Positions 24,181-36,988 of a DNA stretch of 64,000 nt are shown here, piece after piece. Source of the DNA: Heracleum sosnowskyi (lineage: Eukaryota > Streptophyta > Magnoliopsida > Apiales > Apiaceae); NCBI GenBank assembly GCA_030848705.1, contig CM061245.1, positions 60,786,006 through 60,850,005 on the forward strand, written 5' to 3'. A program made the translations under genes and the position numbers. How positions within the stretch are numbered: position 1 is the first letter of the stretch; the number at the start of each line of letters is the position of its first letter. The notes below the pieces were generated by a model, which had not been told where the DNA came from, searched no databases, and saw nothing but the letters and a program-made list of their open reading frames with translations.

Positions 24181-26589
24181 AAAATGGCCTGCTTCGATTT
24201 TTCCCCATTTTCTTTGTACAGCTCCCTTTAGAGGTAAACGTAATCGGGCGTCCCCTGGTATCTGCTACGATTCAGGCACGGACAGCCCCAAATAAACTTT
24301 TCTGCAATTCTATAAACCCATAGGGTAAAACTACGAGAAAATATCCACAAAATGATCGGCTTCAATTTTTCCCCATTTTCCTAGTATAGCTCCCTTTAGA
24401 GGTAAACGTAATCGGGCGTCCCCTGGTATCTGCTACGATTCAGGCACGGACAGCCCCAAATGAACTTTTCTGCAATTCTATAAACCCATAGGGTAAAACT
24501 ACGAGAAAATATCCACAAAATGGTCTGCTTCAATTTTTCCCCATTTTCCTTGGATATCTCCCTTTAGAGGTAAACGTAATCGGGAATCCCTGGTATCTGC
24601 TACGATTCAGGCACGGACATCCCCAAATGAACTTTTCTGCAATTCTATAAACCCATAGGGTGAAACTACGATAAAATATCCACAAAATGGCCGGCTTCAA
24701 TTTTTCCCCATTTTCCTAGTATAGCTCCCTTTAGAGGTAAACGTAATCGGGCATCCCCTGGTATATGCTACGATCCAGGGACGGACAACCCCAAAAGAAC
24801 TTTTCTGCAATTCTATAAATCCATAGGGTCAAACTACGAGAAAATATCCACAAAATGGTTGGCTTCTATTTTTCCCCATTTTCCTTGTATAGATCCCTTT
24901 AGAGGTAAACGTAATCGGGCGTCCCTTGGTATCTGCTATGATTCAGGCACGGACAGCCCCAAATGAACTTTTCTACAATTCTATAAACGCATAGGGTAAA
25001 ACTACGAGAAAATATCCACAAAGTGGCCCGCTTCAATTTTTCCCCATTTTCCTTGGATAGCTCCCTTTAGAGGTAAACGTAATCGGGCGTCCCTGGTATC
25101 TGCTACGATTCAGGCACGAAAAGCCCCAAATGAACTTTTCTGCAATTCTATAAACCCATAGGGTGAAACTACGAGAAAATATCCAAAAAATGGCCCGCTT
25201 CAATTTTTCTCCATTTTCCTTGTATTGCTCCCTTTAGAGGCAAAAGTAATCGGGCGTCCCCTGGTATCTGCTACGATTCAAGCACGGACAACCCCAAAAA
25301 CTTTTCTGCAATTCTATAAACCCATAGGGTCAAACTACGAGAAAATATCCACAAAATGGCCCGCTTCGATTTTTCCCCATTTTCCTAGTATAGCTCCCTT
25401 TAGAGGTAAACGTAATCAGGCGTCCCCTATTATCTGCTACGATTCAGGGATGGACAGCCCCAAAAGAACTTTTCTGCAATTCTATAAACCCATAGGGTCA
25501 AACTACAAGAAAATATCCACAAAATGGCCCGCTTCGATTTTTCCCCATTTTCCTTGTATAGCTCCCTTTAGAGGTAAACGTAATCGGGCATCCCCTGGTA
25601 TATGCTACGATTCAGGTACGGACACCCCCAAAAGAACTTTTCTGCAATTCTATAAACCCATAGGGTCAAACTACGAGAAAATATCCACAAAATGGCCCGC
25701 TTCGATTTTTCCCCATTTTCCTAGTATAGCTCCCTTTAGAGGTAAACGTAATCAGGCGTCCCCTATTATCTGCTACGATTCAGGGATGGACAGCCCCAAA
25801 AGAACTTTTCTGCAATTCTATAAACCCATAGGGTCAAACTACAAGAAAATATCCACAAAATGGCCCGCTTCGATTTTTCCCCATTTTCCTTGTATAGCTC
25901 CCTTTAGAGGTAAACGTAATCGGGCGTCCCCTGGTATCTGCTACGATTCAGGCACGGACAGCCCCAAATGAACTTTTCTGCAATTCTATAAACCCATAGG
26001 GTAAAACTACGAGAAAATATCCACAAAATGGCCCGCTTCAATTTTTCCCCATTTTCCTTGGATAGCTCCCTTTAGAGGTAAACATAATCGGGCGTCCCTG
26101 GTATCTGCTACGATTCAAGCACGGACAACCCCAAAAACTTTTCTGCAATTCTATAAACTCATAGGGTCAAACTACGAGAAAATATCCAAAAAATGGCCCG
26201 CTTCAATTTTTCCCCATTTTCCTTGGATAGCTCCCTTTAGAGGTAAACGTAATCAGGCGTCCCTGGTATCTGCTACGATTCAGGCACGGACAGCCCCAAA
26301 TGAACTTTTCTGCAATTCTATAAACCCATAGGGTGAAAATACGAGAAAATATCCAAAAAATGGCCCGCTTCAATTTTTCTCCATTTTCCTTGTATAGCTT
26401 TAGAGGTAAAAGTAATCGGGCGTCCCCTGGTATCTGCTACGATTCAGGCACAGACAGCCCCAAATGAACTTTTCTGCAATTCTATAAACCCATAGGGTGA
26501 AACTACGAGAAAATATCCACAAAATGGCCCGCTTCGATTTTTCCCCATTTTCCTTGTATAGCTCCCTTTAGAGGTAAACGTAATCGGGC
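23498..26589 (-). repeat. Poorly ordered monomers, right flank of the switch
   Basis: About eighteen inverted monomers with many private variants: a local duplicate of two monomers with GTAATAGGGCGTCCCTAG (about 23,574 and 23,742), TCTTTGTACAGC (24,210), GGGAATCCCTGG (24,583), CATAGGGTCAAAC, CCAAAAGAAC and CCCCAAAAAC (loss of TGAA). They do not fit the HOR further right, although several variant classes (for example GGGTCAAAC and CCCCAAAAAC) return in the 26.6-37.0 kb block. No non-satellite sequence was seen. Confidence 0.75.
25290..25922 (-). repeat. Two-monomer (336-bp) tandem duplication
   Basis: CGTCCCCTATTATCTG occurs at 25,421 and 25,757, and the flanking CAGGGATGGACAGCC, GGGTCAAAC and ACTACAAGAAAATATCC variants recur at the same 336-bp offset. 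The two copies look identical until GGGCATCCCCTGGTATATG (first copy) versus GGGCGTCCCCTGGTATCTG (second copy). Because 336 is divisible by three, this duplication produces the longest chance open frame of the window (25,225-25,971). Confidence 0.85.
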
Positions 26590-29500
26590 GTCCCCCGGTA
26601 TTTGTTACGATTCAGGCACGGACAGCCCCAAATGAACTTTTCTGCAATTCTATAAACCCATAGGGTAAAACTACGAGAAAATATCCACAAAATGGCCCGC
26701 TTCAATTTTTCTCCATTTTCCTTGTATAGCTCCCTTTAGAGGTAAAAGTAATCGGGCGTCCCCTGGTATCTGCTACGATTCAGGCACGGACAGCCCCAAA
26801 TGAACTTTTCTGTAATTCTATAAACCCATAGGGTGAAACTACGATAAAATATCCACAAAATGGCCCGCTTCAATTTTTCCCCATTTTCCTTGTATAGCTC
26901 CCTTTAGAGGCAAAAGTAATCGGGCGTCCCCTGGTATCTGCTACGATTCAAGCACGGACAACCCCAAAAACTTTTCTGCAATTCTATAAACCCATAGGGT
27001 CAAACTTCGAGAAAATATCCACAAAATGGTCGGCTTCTATTTTTCCCCATTTTCCTTGTATAGCTCCCTTTAGAGGTAAACGTAATCGGGCGTCCCCTGG
27101 TATCTGCTACGATTCAGGCACGGACAGCCCCAAATGAACTTTTCTGCAATTCTATAAACCCATAGGGTAAAACTACGAGAAAATATCCACAAAATGGTTT
27201 GCTTCAATTTTTCCCCATTTTCCTTGGATATCTCCCTTTAGAGGTAAACGTAATCGGGCATCCCTGGTATCTGCTACGATTCAGGCATGGACAGCCCCAA
27301 ATGAACTTTTCTGCAATTCTATAAACCCATAGGGTGAAACTACGAGAAAATATCCACAAAATGACCCGCTTCAATTTTTCTCCATTTTCCTTGTATAGTT
27401 CCCTTTAGAGGTAAAAGTAATCGGGCGTCCCCTGGTATTTGCTACGATTCAGGCACGGACAACCCCAAAATGAACTTTTCTGCAATTCTATAAACCCATA
27501 GGGTGAAACTACGAGAAAATATCAACAAAATGGCCCGCTTCAATTTTTCCCCATTTTCCTTGTATTGCTCCCTTTAGAGGCAAAAGTAATCGGGCGTCCC
27601 CTGGTATCTGCTACGATTCAAGCACGGACAACCCCAAAAACTTTTCTGCAATTCTATAAACCCATAGGGTCAAACTACGAGAAAATATCCACAAAATGGC
27701 CCGCTTCGATTTTTCCCCATTTTCCTTGTATAGCTCCCTTTAGAGGTAAACGTAATCGGGCGTCCCCTGGTATCTGCTACGATTCAGGCACGGACAGCCC
27801 CAAATGAACTTTTCTGCAATTCTATAAACCCATAGGGTGAAACTACGAGAAAATATCCACAAAATGGCCCGCTTCGATTTTTCCCCATTTTCCTAGTATA
27901 GCTCCCTTTAGAGGTAAACGTAATCGGGCGTCCCCTATTATCTGCTACGATTCAGGGACGGACAGCCCCAAAAGAACTTTTCTGCAATTCTATAAACCCA
28001 TAGGGTCAAACTATAAGAAAATATCCACAATATGGCCCGCTTCGATTTTTCCCCATTTTCCTTGGATAGCTCCCTTTAGAGGTAAACGTAATCAGGCGTC
28101 CCTGGTATCTGCTACGATTCAGGCACGGACAGCCCCAAATGAACTTTTCTACAATTCTATAAACCCATAGGGTGAAAATACGAGAAAATATCCAAAAAAT
28201 GGCCCGCTTCAATTTTTCTCCATTTTCCTTGTATAGCTTTAGAGGTAAAAGTAATCGGGCGTCCCCTGGTATCTGCTACGATTCAGGCACAGACAGCCCC
28301 AAATGAACTTTTCTGCAATTCTATAAACCCATAGGGTGAAACTACGAGAAAATATCCACAAAATGGCCCGCTTCGATTTTTCCCCATTTTCCTTGTATAG
28401 CTCCCTTTAGAGGTAAACGTAATCGGGCGTCCCCTGGTATTTGTTACGATTCAGGCACGGACAGCCCCAAATGAACTTTTCTGCAATTCTATAAACCCAT
28501 AGGGTGAAACTACGAGAAAATATCCACAAAATGGGCGGCTTCAATTTTTCCCCATTTTCCTTGTATAGCTCCCTTTAGAGGTAAACGTAATCGGGCATCC
28601 CCTGGTATCTGCTACGATTCAGGCACGGACAGCCCCAAATGAACTTTTCTGCAATTCTATAAATCCATAGGGTGAAACTACGAGAAAATATCCACAAAAT
28701 GGTCGACTTCAATTTTTCCCCATTTTCCTAGTATAGCTCCCTTTAGAGGTAAACGTAATCGGGTGTCCCCTGGTATCTGCTACGATTCAGGCACGGACAG
28801 CCCCAAATGAACTTTTCTGCAATTCTATAAACCCATAGGGTGAAACTACGAGAAAATATCCACAAAATGGTCGGCTTCAATTTTTCCCCATTTTCCTAGT
28901 ATAGCTCCCTTTAGAGGTAAACGTAATCGGGCGTCCCCTGGTATCTGCTACGATTCAGGCACAGACAGCCCCAAATGAACTTTTCTGCAATTCTATAAAC
29001 CCATAGGGTGAAACTACGAGAAAATATCCACAAAATGGTCGGCTTCAATTTTTCCCCATTTTCCTAGTATAGCTCCCTTTAGAGGTAAACGTAATCGGGC
29101 ATCCCCTGGTATCTGCTACGATTCAGGCACGGACATCCCCAAATGAACTTTTCTGCAATTCTATAAACCCATAGGGTGAAACTACGAGAAAATATCCACA
29201 AAATGGTCCGCTTCGATTTTTCCCCATTTTCCTTGTATACCTCCCTTTAGAGGCAAACGTAATCGGGCGTCCCCTGGTATCTGCTACGATTCAGGCACGG
29301 ACAGCCCCAAATGAACTTTTCGTCAATTCTATAAACCCATAGGGTAAAACTACGAGAAAATATCCACAAAATGGCCCGCTACTATTTGTCCCCATTTTCC
29401 TAGTATAGCTCCCTTTAGAGGTAAACGTAATCGGGCGTCCCCTGGTATCTGCTACGATTCAGGCACGGACAACCCCAAATGAACTTTTCTGCAATTCTAT

Positions 29501-32500
29501 AAACCCATAAGGTGAAACTACGAGAAAATATCCACAAAATGGCCCGCTTCGATTTTTCCCCATTTTCCTTGTATACCTCCCTTTATTAGAGGTAAACGTA
29601 ATCGGGCGTCCCCTGATATCTGCTACGATTCAGGCACGGACAGCCCCAAATGAATTTTTCTGCAATTCTATAAACCCATAGGGTAAAACTACGAGAAAAT
29701 ATCCACAAAATGGCCCGCTTCTATTTGTCCCCATTTTGCTAGTATAGCTCCCTTTAGAGGTAAACGTAATCGGGCGTCCCCTGGTATCTGCTACGATTCA
29801 GGCACGGACAGCCCCAAATGAACTTTTCTGCAGTTCTATAAACCCATAAGGTGAAACTACGAGAAATCTCCACAAAATGGCCCTCTTCGATTTTTCCCCA
29901 TTTTCCTTGTATAGCTCCCTTTAGAGGTAAACGGAATCGGGCGTCCCCTGGTATCTGCTACGATTCAGGCACGGACAGCCCCAAATGAACTTTTCTGCAA
30001 TTCTATAAACCCATAGGGTGAAACTACGAGAAAATATGCACAAAATGGCCCTCTTCAATTTTTCCCCATTTTCCTTGGATCGCTCCCTTTAGAGGTAAAC
30101 GTAATCGGGCGTCCCTGGTATCTGCTACGATTCAGGCACGGACAGCCCCAAATGAACTTTTCTGCAATTCTATAAATCCATAGGGTGAAACTACGAGAAA
30201 ATATCCACAAAATGGCCCGCTTCAATTTTTCCGCATTTTCCTTGTATACCTCCCTTTAGAGGTAAACGTAATCGGGCGTCCCCTGATATCTGCTACGATT
30301 CAGGCACGGACAGCCCCAAATGAACTTTTCTGCAATTCTATAAACCCATAGGGTAAAACTACGAGAAAATATCCACAAAATGGCCCGCTTCAATTTGTCC
30401 CCATTTTCCTAGTATAGCTCCCTTTAGAGATAAACGTAATCGGGTGTCCCCTGGTATCTGCTACGATTCAGGCACGGACAGCCCCAAATGAACTTTTCTG
30501 CAATTCTATAAACCCATAAGGTGAAACTACGAGAAAATATCCACAAAATGGCCCTCTTCGATTTTTCCCCATTTTCCTTGTATAGCTCCCTTTAGAGGTA
30601 AACGGAATCGGGCGTCCCCTGCTATCTGCTACGATTCAGGCACAGACAGCCCCAAATGAACTTTTCTGCAATTCTATAAACCCATATGGTGAAACTACGA
30701 GAAAATATCCACAAAATGGCCCGCTTCAATTTGTCCCCATTTTCCTAGTATAGCTCCTTTTAGAGGTAAACGTAATCGGGCGTCCCCTGGTATCTGCTAC
30801 GATTCAGGCACGGACAGCCCCAAATGAACTTTTCTGCAATTCTATAAACCCATAGGGTAAAACTACGAGAAAATATCCATAAAATGGCCCTCTTCAATTT
30901 TTCCCCATTTTCCTTGGATAGCTCCCTTTAGAGGTAAACGTAATCGGGCGTCCCTGGTATCTGCTACGATTCAGGCACGGACAGCCCCAAATGAACTTTT
31001 CTGCAATTCTATAAACCCATAGGGTGAAACTACGAGAAAATATCCACAAAATGGGCGGCTTCAATTTTTCCCCATTTTCCTTGTATAGCTCCCTTTAGAG
31101 GTAAACGTAATCGGGCATCCCCTGGTATCTGCTACGATTCAGGCACGGACAGCCCCAAATGAACTTTTCTGCAATTCTATAAATCCATAGGGTGAAACTA
31201 CGAGAAAATATCCACAAAATGGTCGGCTTCAATTTTTCCCCATTTTCCTAGTATAGCTCCCTTTAGAGGTAAACGTAATCGGGTGTCCCCTGGTATCTGC
31301 TACGATTCAGGCACGGACAGCCCCAAATGAACTTTTCTGCAATTCTATAAACCCATAGGGTGAAACTACGAGAAAATATCCACAAAATGGTCGGCTTCAA
31401 TTTTTCCCCATTTTCCTAGTATAGCTCCCTTTAGAGGTAAACGTAATCGGGCGTCCCCTGGTATCTGCTACGATTCAGGCACAGACAGCCCCAAATGAAC
31501 TTTTCTGCAATTCTATAAACCCATAGGGTGAAACTACGAGAAAATATCCACAAAATGGTCGGCTTCAATTTTTCCCCATTTTCCTAGTATAGCTCCCTTT
31601 AGAGGTAAACGTAATCGGGCATCCCCTGGTATCTGCTACGATTCAGGCACGGATAGCCCCAAATGAACTTTTCTACAATTCTATAAACCCATAGGGTGAA
31701 ACTACGAGAAAATATCCACAAAATGGCCCGCTTCGATTTTTCCCCATTTTCCTTGTATACCTCCCTTTAGAGGCAAACGTAATCGGGCGTCCCCCGGTAT
31801 TTGTTACGATTCAGGCACGGACAGCCCCAAATGAACTTTTCTGCAATTCTATAAACCCATAGGGTAAAACTACGAGAAAATATCCACAAAATGGCCCGCT
31901 TCAATTTTTCTCCATTTTCCTTGTATAGCTCCCTTTAGAGGTAAAAGTAATCGGGCGTCCCCTGGTATCTGCTACGATTCAGGCACGGACAGCCCCAAAT
32001 GAACTTTTCTGTAATTCTATAAACCCATAGGGTGAAACTACGATAAAATATCCACAAAATGGCCCGCTTCAATTTTTCCCCATTTTCCTTGTATAGCTCC
32101 CTTTAGAGGCAAAAGTAATCGGGCGTCCCCTGGTATCTGCTACGATTCAAGCACGGACAACCCCAAAAACTTTTCTGCAATTCTATAAACCCATAGGGTC
32201 AAACTTCGAGAAAATATCCACAAAATGGTCGGCTTCTATTTTTCCCCATTTTCCTTGTATAGCTCCCTTTAGAGGTAAACGTAATCGGGCGTCCCCTGGT
32301 ATCTGCTACGATTCAGGCACGGACAGCCCCAAATGAACTTTTCTGCAATTCTATAAACCCATAGGGTAAAACTACGAGAAAATATCCACAAAATGGTTTG
32401 CTTCAATTTTTCCCCATTTTCCTTGGATATCTCCCTTTAGAGGTAAACGTAATCGGGCATCCCTGGTATCTGCTACGATTCAGGCATGGACAGCCCCAAA

Positions 32501-35500
32501 TGAACTTTTCTGCAATTCTATAAACCCATAGGGTGAAACTACGAGAAAATATCCACAAAATGACCCGCTTCAATTTTTCTCCATTTTCCTTGTATAGTTC
32601 CCTTTAGAGGTAAAAGTAATCGGGCGTCCCCTGGTATTTGCTACGATTCAGGCACGGACAACCCCAAAATGAACTTTTCTGCAATTCTATAAACCCATAG
32701 GGTGAAACTACGAGAAAATATCAACAAAATGGCCCGCTTCAATTTTTCCCCATTTTCCTTGTATTGCTCCCTTTAGAGGCAAAAGTAATCGGGCGTCCCC
32801 TAGTATCTGCTACGATTCAAGCACGGACAACCCCAAAAACTTTTCTGCAATTCTATAAACCCATAGGGTCAAACTACGAGAAAATATCCACAAAATGGCC
32901 CGCTTCGATTTTTCCCCATTTTCCTTGTATAGCTCCGTTTAGAGGTAAACGTAATCGGGCGTCCCCTGGTATCTGCTACGATTCAGGCACGGACAGCCCC
33001 AAATGAACTTTTCTGCAATTCTATAAACCCATAGGGTGAAACTACGAGAAAATATCCACAAAATGGCCCGCTTCGATTTTTCCCCATTTTCCTAGTATAG
33101 CTCCCTTTAGAGGTAAACGTAATCGGGCGTCCCCTATTATCTGCTACGATTCAGGGACGGACAGCCCCAAAAGAACTTTTCTGCAATTCTATAAACCCAT
33201 AGGGTCAAACTATAAGAAAATATCCACAATATGGCCCGCTTCGATTTTTCCCCATTTTCCTTGGATAGCTCCCTTTAGAGGTAAACGTAATCAGGCGTCC
33301 CTGGTATCTGCTACGATTCAGGCACGGACAGCCCCAAATGAACTTTTCTACAATTCTATAAACCCATAGGGTGAAAATACGAGAAAATATCCAAAAAATG
33401 GCCCGCTTCAATTTTTCTCCATTTTCCTTGTATAGCTTTAGAGGTAAAAGTAATCGGGCGTCCCCTGGTATCTGCTACGATTCAGGCACAGACAGCCCCA
33501 AATGAACTTTTCTGCAATTCTATAAACCCATAGGGTGAAACTACGAGAAAATATCCACAAAATGGCCCGCTTCGATTTTTCCCCATTTTCCTTGTATAGC
33601 TCCCTTTAGAGGTAAACGTAATCGGGCGTCCCCTGGTATTTGTTACGATTCAGGCACGGACAGCCCCAAATGAACTTTTCTGCAATTCTATAAACCCATA
33701 GGGTGAAACTACGAGAAAATATCCACAAAATGGGCGGCTTCAATTTTTCCCCATTTTCCTTGTATAGCTCCCTTTAGAGGTAAACGTAATCGGGCATCCC
33801 CTGGTATCTGCTACGATTCAGGCACGGACAGCCCCAAATGAACTTTTCTGCAATTCTATAAATCCATAGGGTGAAACTACGAGAAAATATCCACAAAATG
33901 GTCGACTTCAATTTTTCCCCATTTTCCTAGTATAGCTCCCTTTAGAGGTAAACGTAATCGGGTGTCCCCTGGTATCTGCTACGATTCAGGCACGGACAGC
34001 CCCAAATGAACTTTTCTGCAATTCTATAAACCCATAGGGTGAAACTACGAGAAAATATCCACAAAATGGTCGGCTTCAATTTTTCCCCATTTTCCTAGTA
34101 TAGCTCCCTTTAGAGGTAAACGTAATCGGGCGTCCCCTGGTATCTGCTACGATTCAGGCACAGACAGCCCCAAATGAACTTTTCTGCAATTCTATAAACC
34201 CATAGGGTGAAACTACGAGAAAATATCCACAAAATGGTCGGCTTCAATTTTTCCCCATTTTCCTAGTATAGCTCCCTTTAGAGGTAAACGTAATCGGGCA
34301 TCCCCTGGTATCTGCTACGATTCAGGCACGGACATCCCCAAATGAACTTTTCTGCAATTCTATAAACCCATAGGGTGAAACTACGAGAAAATATCCACAA
34401 AATGGTCCGCTTCGATTTTTCCCCATTTTCCTTGTATACCTCCCTTTAGAGGCAAACGTAATCGGGCGTCCCCTGGTATCTGCTACGATTCAGGCACGGA
34501 CAGCCCCAAATGAACTTTTCGTCAATTCTATAAACCCATAGGGTAAAACTACGAGAAAATATCCACAAAATGGCCCGCTACTATTTGTCCCCATTTTCCT
34601 AGTATAGCTCCCTTTAGAGGTAAACGTAATCGGGCGTCCCCTGGTATCTGCTACGATTCAGGCACGGACAACCCCAAATGAACTTTTCTGCAATTCTATA
34701 AACCCATAAGGTGAAACTACGAGAAAATATCCACAAAATGGCCCGCTTCGATTTTTCCCCATTTTCCTTGTATACCTCCCTTTATTAGAGGTAAACGTAA
34801 TCGGGCGTCCCCTGATATCTGCTACGATTCAGGCACGGACAGCCCCAAATGAATTTTTCTGCAATTCTATAAACCCATAGGGTAAAACTACGAGAAAATA
34901 TCCACAAAATGGCCCGCTTCTATTTGTCCCCATTTTGCTAGTATAGCTCCCTTTAGAGGTAAACGTAATCGGGCGTCCCCTGGTATCTGCTACGATTCAG
35001 GCACGGACAGCCCCAAATGAACTTTTCTGCAGTTCTATAAACCCATAAGGTGAAACTACGAGAAATCTCCACAAAATGGCCCTCTTCGATTTTTCCCCAT
35101 TTTCCTTGTATAGCTCCCTTTAGAGGTAAACGGAATCGGGCGTCCCCTGGTATCTGCTACGATTCAGGCACGGACAGCCCCAAATGAACTTTTCTGCAAT
35201 TCTATAAACCCATAGGGTGAAACTACGAGAAAATATGCACAAAATGGCCCTCTTCAATTTTTCCCCATTTTCCTTGGATCGCTCCCTTTAGAGGTAAACG
35301 TAATCGGGCGTCCCTGGTATCTGCTACGATTCAGGCACGGACAGCCCCAAATGAACTTTTCTGCAATTCTATAAATCCATAGGGTGAAACTACGAGAAAA
35401 TATCCACAAAATGGCCCGCTTCAATTTTTCCGCATTTTCCTTGTATACCTCCCTTTAGAGGTAAACGTAATCGGGCGTCCCCTGATATCTGCTACGATTC

Positions 35501-36988
35501 AGGCACGGACAGCCCCAAATGAACTTTTCTGCAATTCTATAAACCCATAGGGTAAAACTACGAGAAAATATCCACAAAATGGCCCGCTTCAATTTGTCCC
35601 CATTTTCCTAGTATAGCTCCCTTTAGAGATAAACGTAATCGGGTGTCCCCTGGTATCTGCTACGATTCAGGCACGGACAGCCCCAAATGAACTTTTCTGC
35701 AATTCTATAAACCCATAAGGTGAAACTACGAGAAAATATCCACAAAATGGCCCTCTTCGATTTTTCCCCATTTTCCTTGTATAGCTCCCTTTAGAGGTAA
35801 ACGGAATCGGGCGTCCCCTGCTATCTGCTACGATTCAGGCACAGACAGCCCCAAATGAACTTTTCTGCAATTCTATAAACCCATATGGTGAAACTACGAG
35901 AAAATATCCACAAAATGGCCCGCTTCAATTTGTCCCCATTTTCCTAGTATAGCTCCTTTTAGAGGTAAACGTAATCGGGCGTCCCCTGGTATCTGCTACG
36001 ATTCAGGCACGGACAGCCCCAAATGAACTTTTCTGCAATTCTATAAACCCATAGGGTAAAACTACGAGAAAATATCCATAAAATGGCCCTCTTCAATTTT
36101 TCCCCATTTTCCTTGGATAGCTCCCTTTAGAGGTAAACGTAATCGGGCGTCCCTGGTATCTGCTACGATTCAGGCACGGACAGCCCCAAATGAACTTTTC
36201 TGCAATTCTATAAACCCATAGGGTGAAACTACGAGAAAATATCCACAAAATGGGCGGCTTCAATTTTTCCCCATTTTCCTTGTATAGCTCCCTTTAGAGG
36301 TAAACGTAATCGGGCATCCCCTGGTATCTGCTACGATTCAGGCACGGACAGCCCCAAATGAACTTTTCTGCAATTCTATAAATCCATAGGGTGAAACTAC
36401 GAGAAAATATCCACAAAATGGTCGGCTTCAATTTTTCCCCATTTTCCTAGTATAGCTCCCTTTAGAGGTAAACGTAATCGGGTGTCCCCTGGTATCTGCT
36501 ACGATTCAGGCACGGACAGCCCCAAATGAACTTTTCTGCAATTCTATAAACCCATAGGGTGAAACTACGAGAAAATATCCACAAAATGGTCGGCTTCAAT
36601 TTTTCCCCATTTTCCTAGTATAGCTCCCTTTAGAGGTAAACGTAATCGGGCGTCCCCTGGTATCTGCTACGATTCAGGCACAGACAGCCCCAAATGAACT
36701 TTTCTGCAATTCTATAAACCCATAGGGTGAAACTACGAGAAAATATCCACAAAATGGTCGGCTTCAATTTTTCCCCATTTTCCTAGTATAGCTCCCTTTA
36801 GAGGTAAACGTAATCGGGCATCCCCTGGTATCTGCTACGATTCAGGCACGGATAGCCCCAAATGAACTTTTCTACAATTCTATAAACCCATAGGGTGAAA
36901 CTACGAGAAAATATCCACAAAATGGCCCGCTTCGATTTTTCCCCATTTTCCTTGTATACCTCCCTTTAGAGGCAAACGTAATCGGGCG
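26590..36988 (-). repeat. 31-monomer tandem duplication, offset 5,199 bp
   Basis: Copy one (about 26,590-31,789) and copy two (about 31,790-36,988) abut. Markers at exactly 5,199 bp: TCCCCCGGTATTTGTTACG at 26,591 and 31,790; CGTCAATTC at 29,321 and 34,520; ATGGGCGGC at 28,531 and 33,730 and at 31,051 and 36,250. Even rare singletons such as GGTCGACTTC and GAATTTTTCTGC are in both. I noticed only isolated differences, for example CTGGTATC versus CTAGTATC near 32,802 and CTCCCTTT versus CTCCGTTT near 32,936. Each copy holds a 2,520-bp (15-monomer) internal period. The join lies in GGCAAACGTAATCGGGCGTCC. Confidence 0.9.

Noticed and set aside
25225..25971. 248-residue open reading frame
   Set aside because: It lies entirely in satellite monomers, begins with TTG, has a 56-residue period identical to the DNA repeat and no recognisable domain. 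It is open because the 168-bp monomer and a 336-bp duplication keep the frame.
21420..26589. Transposon insertion as the cause of the orientation change
   Set aside because: I looked for non-satellite sequence, terminal repeats or target duplications around the switch and found none; monomers continue directly on both sides.
28006..28212. Minus-strand frames here and at 33,205-33,411, 51,354-51,536 and 54,209-54,391
   Set aside because: They are duplicates of each other in pairs (offsets 5,199 and 2,855), begin with TTG or GTG, and read the same satellite monomer. No coding signal.
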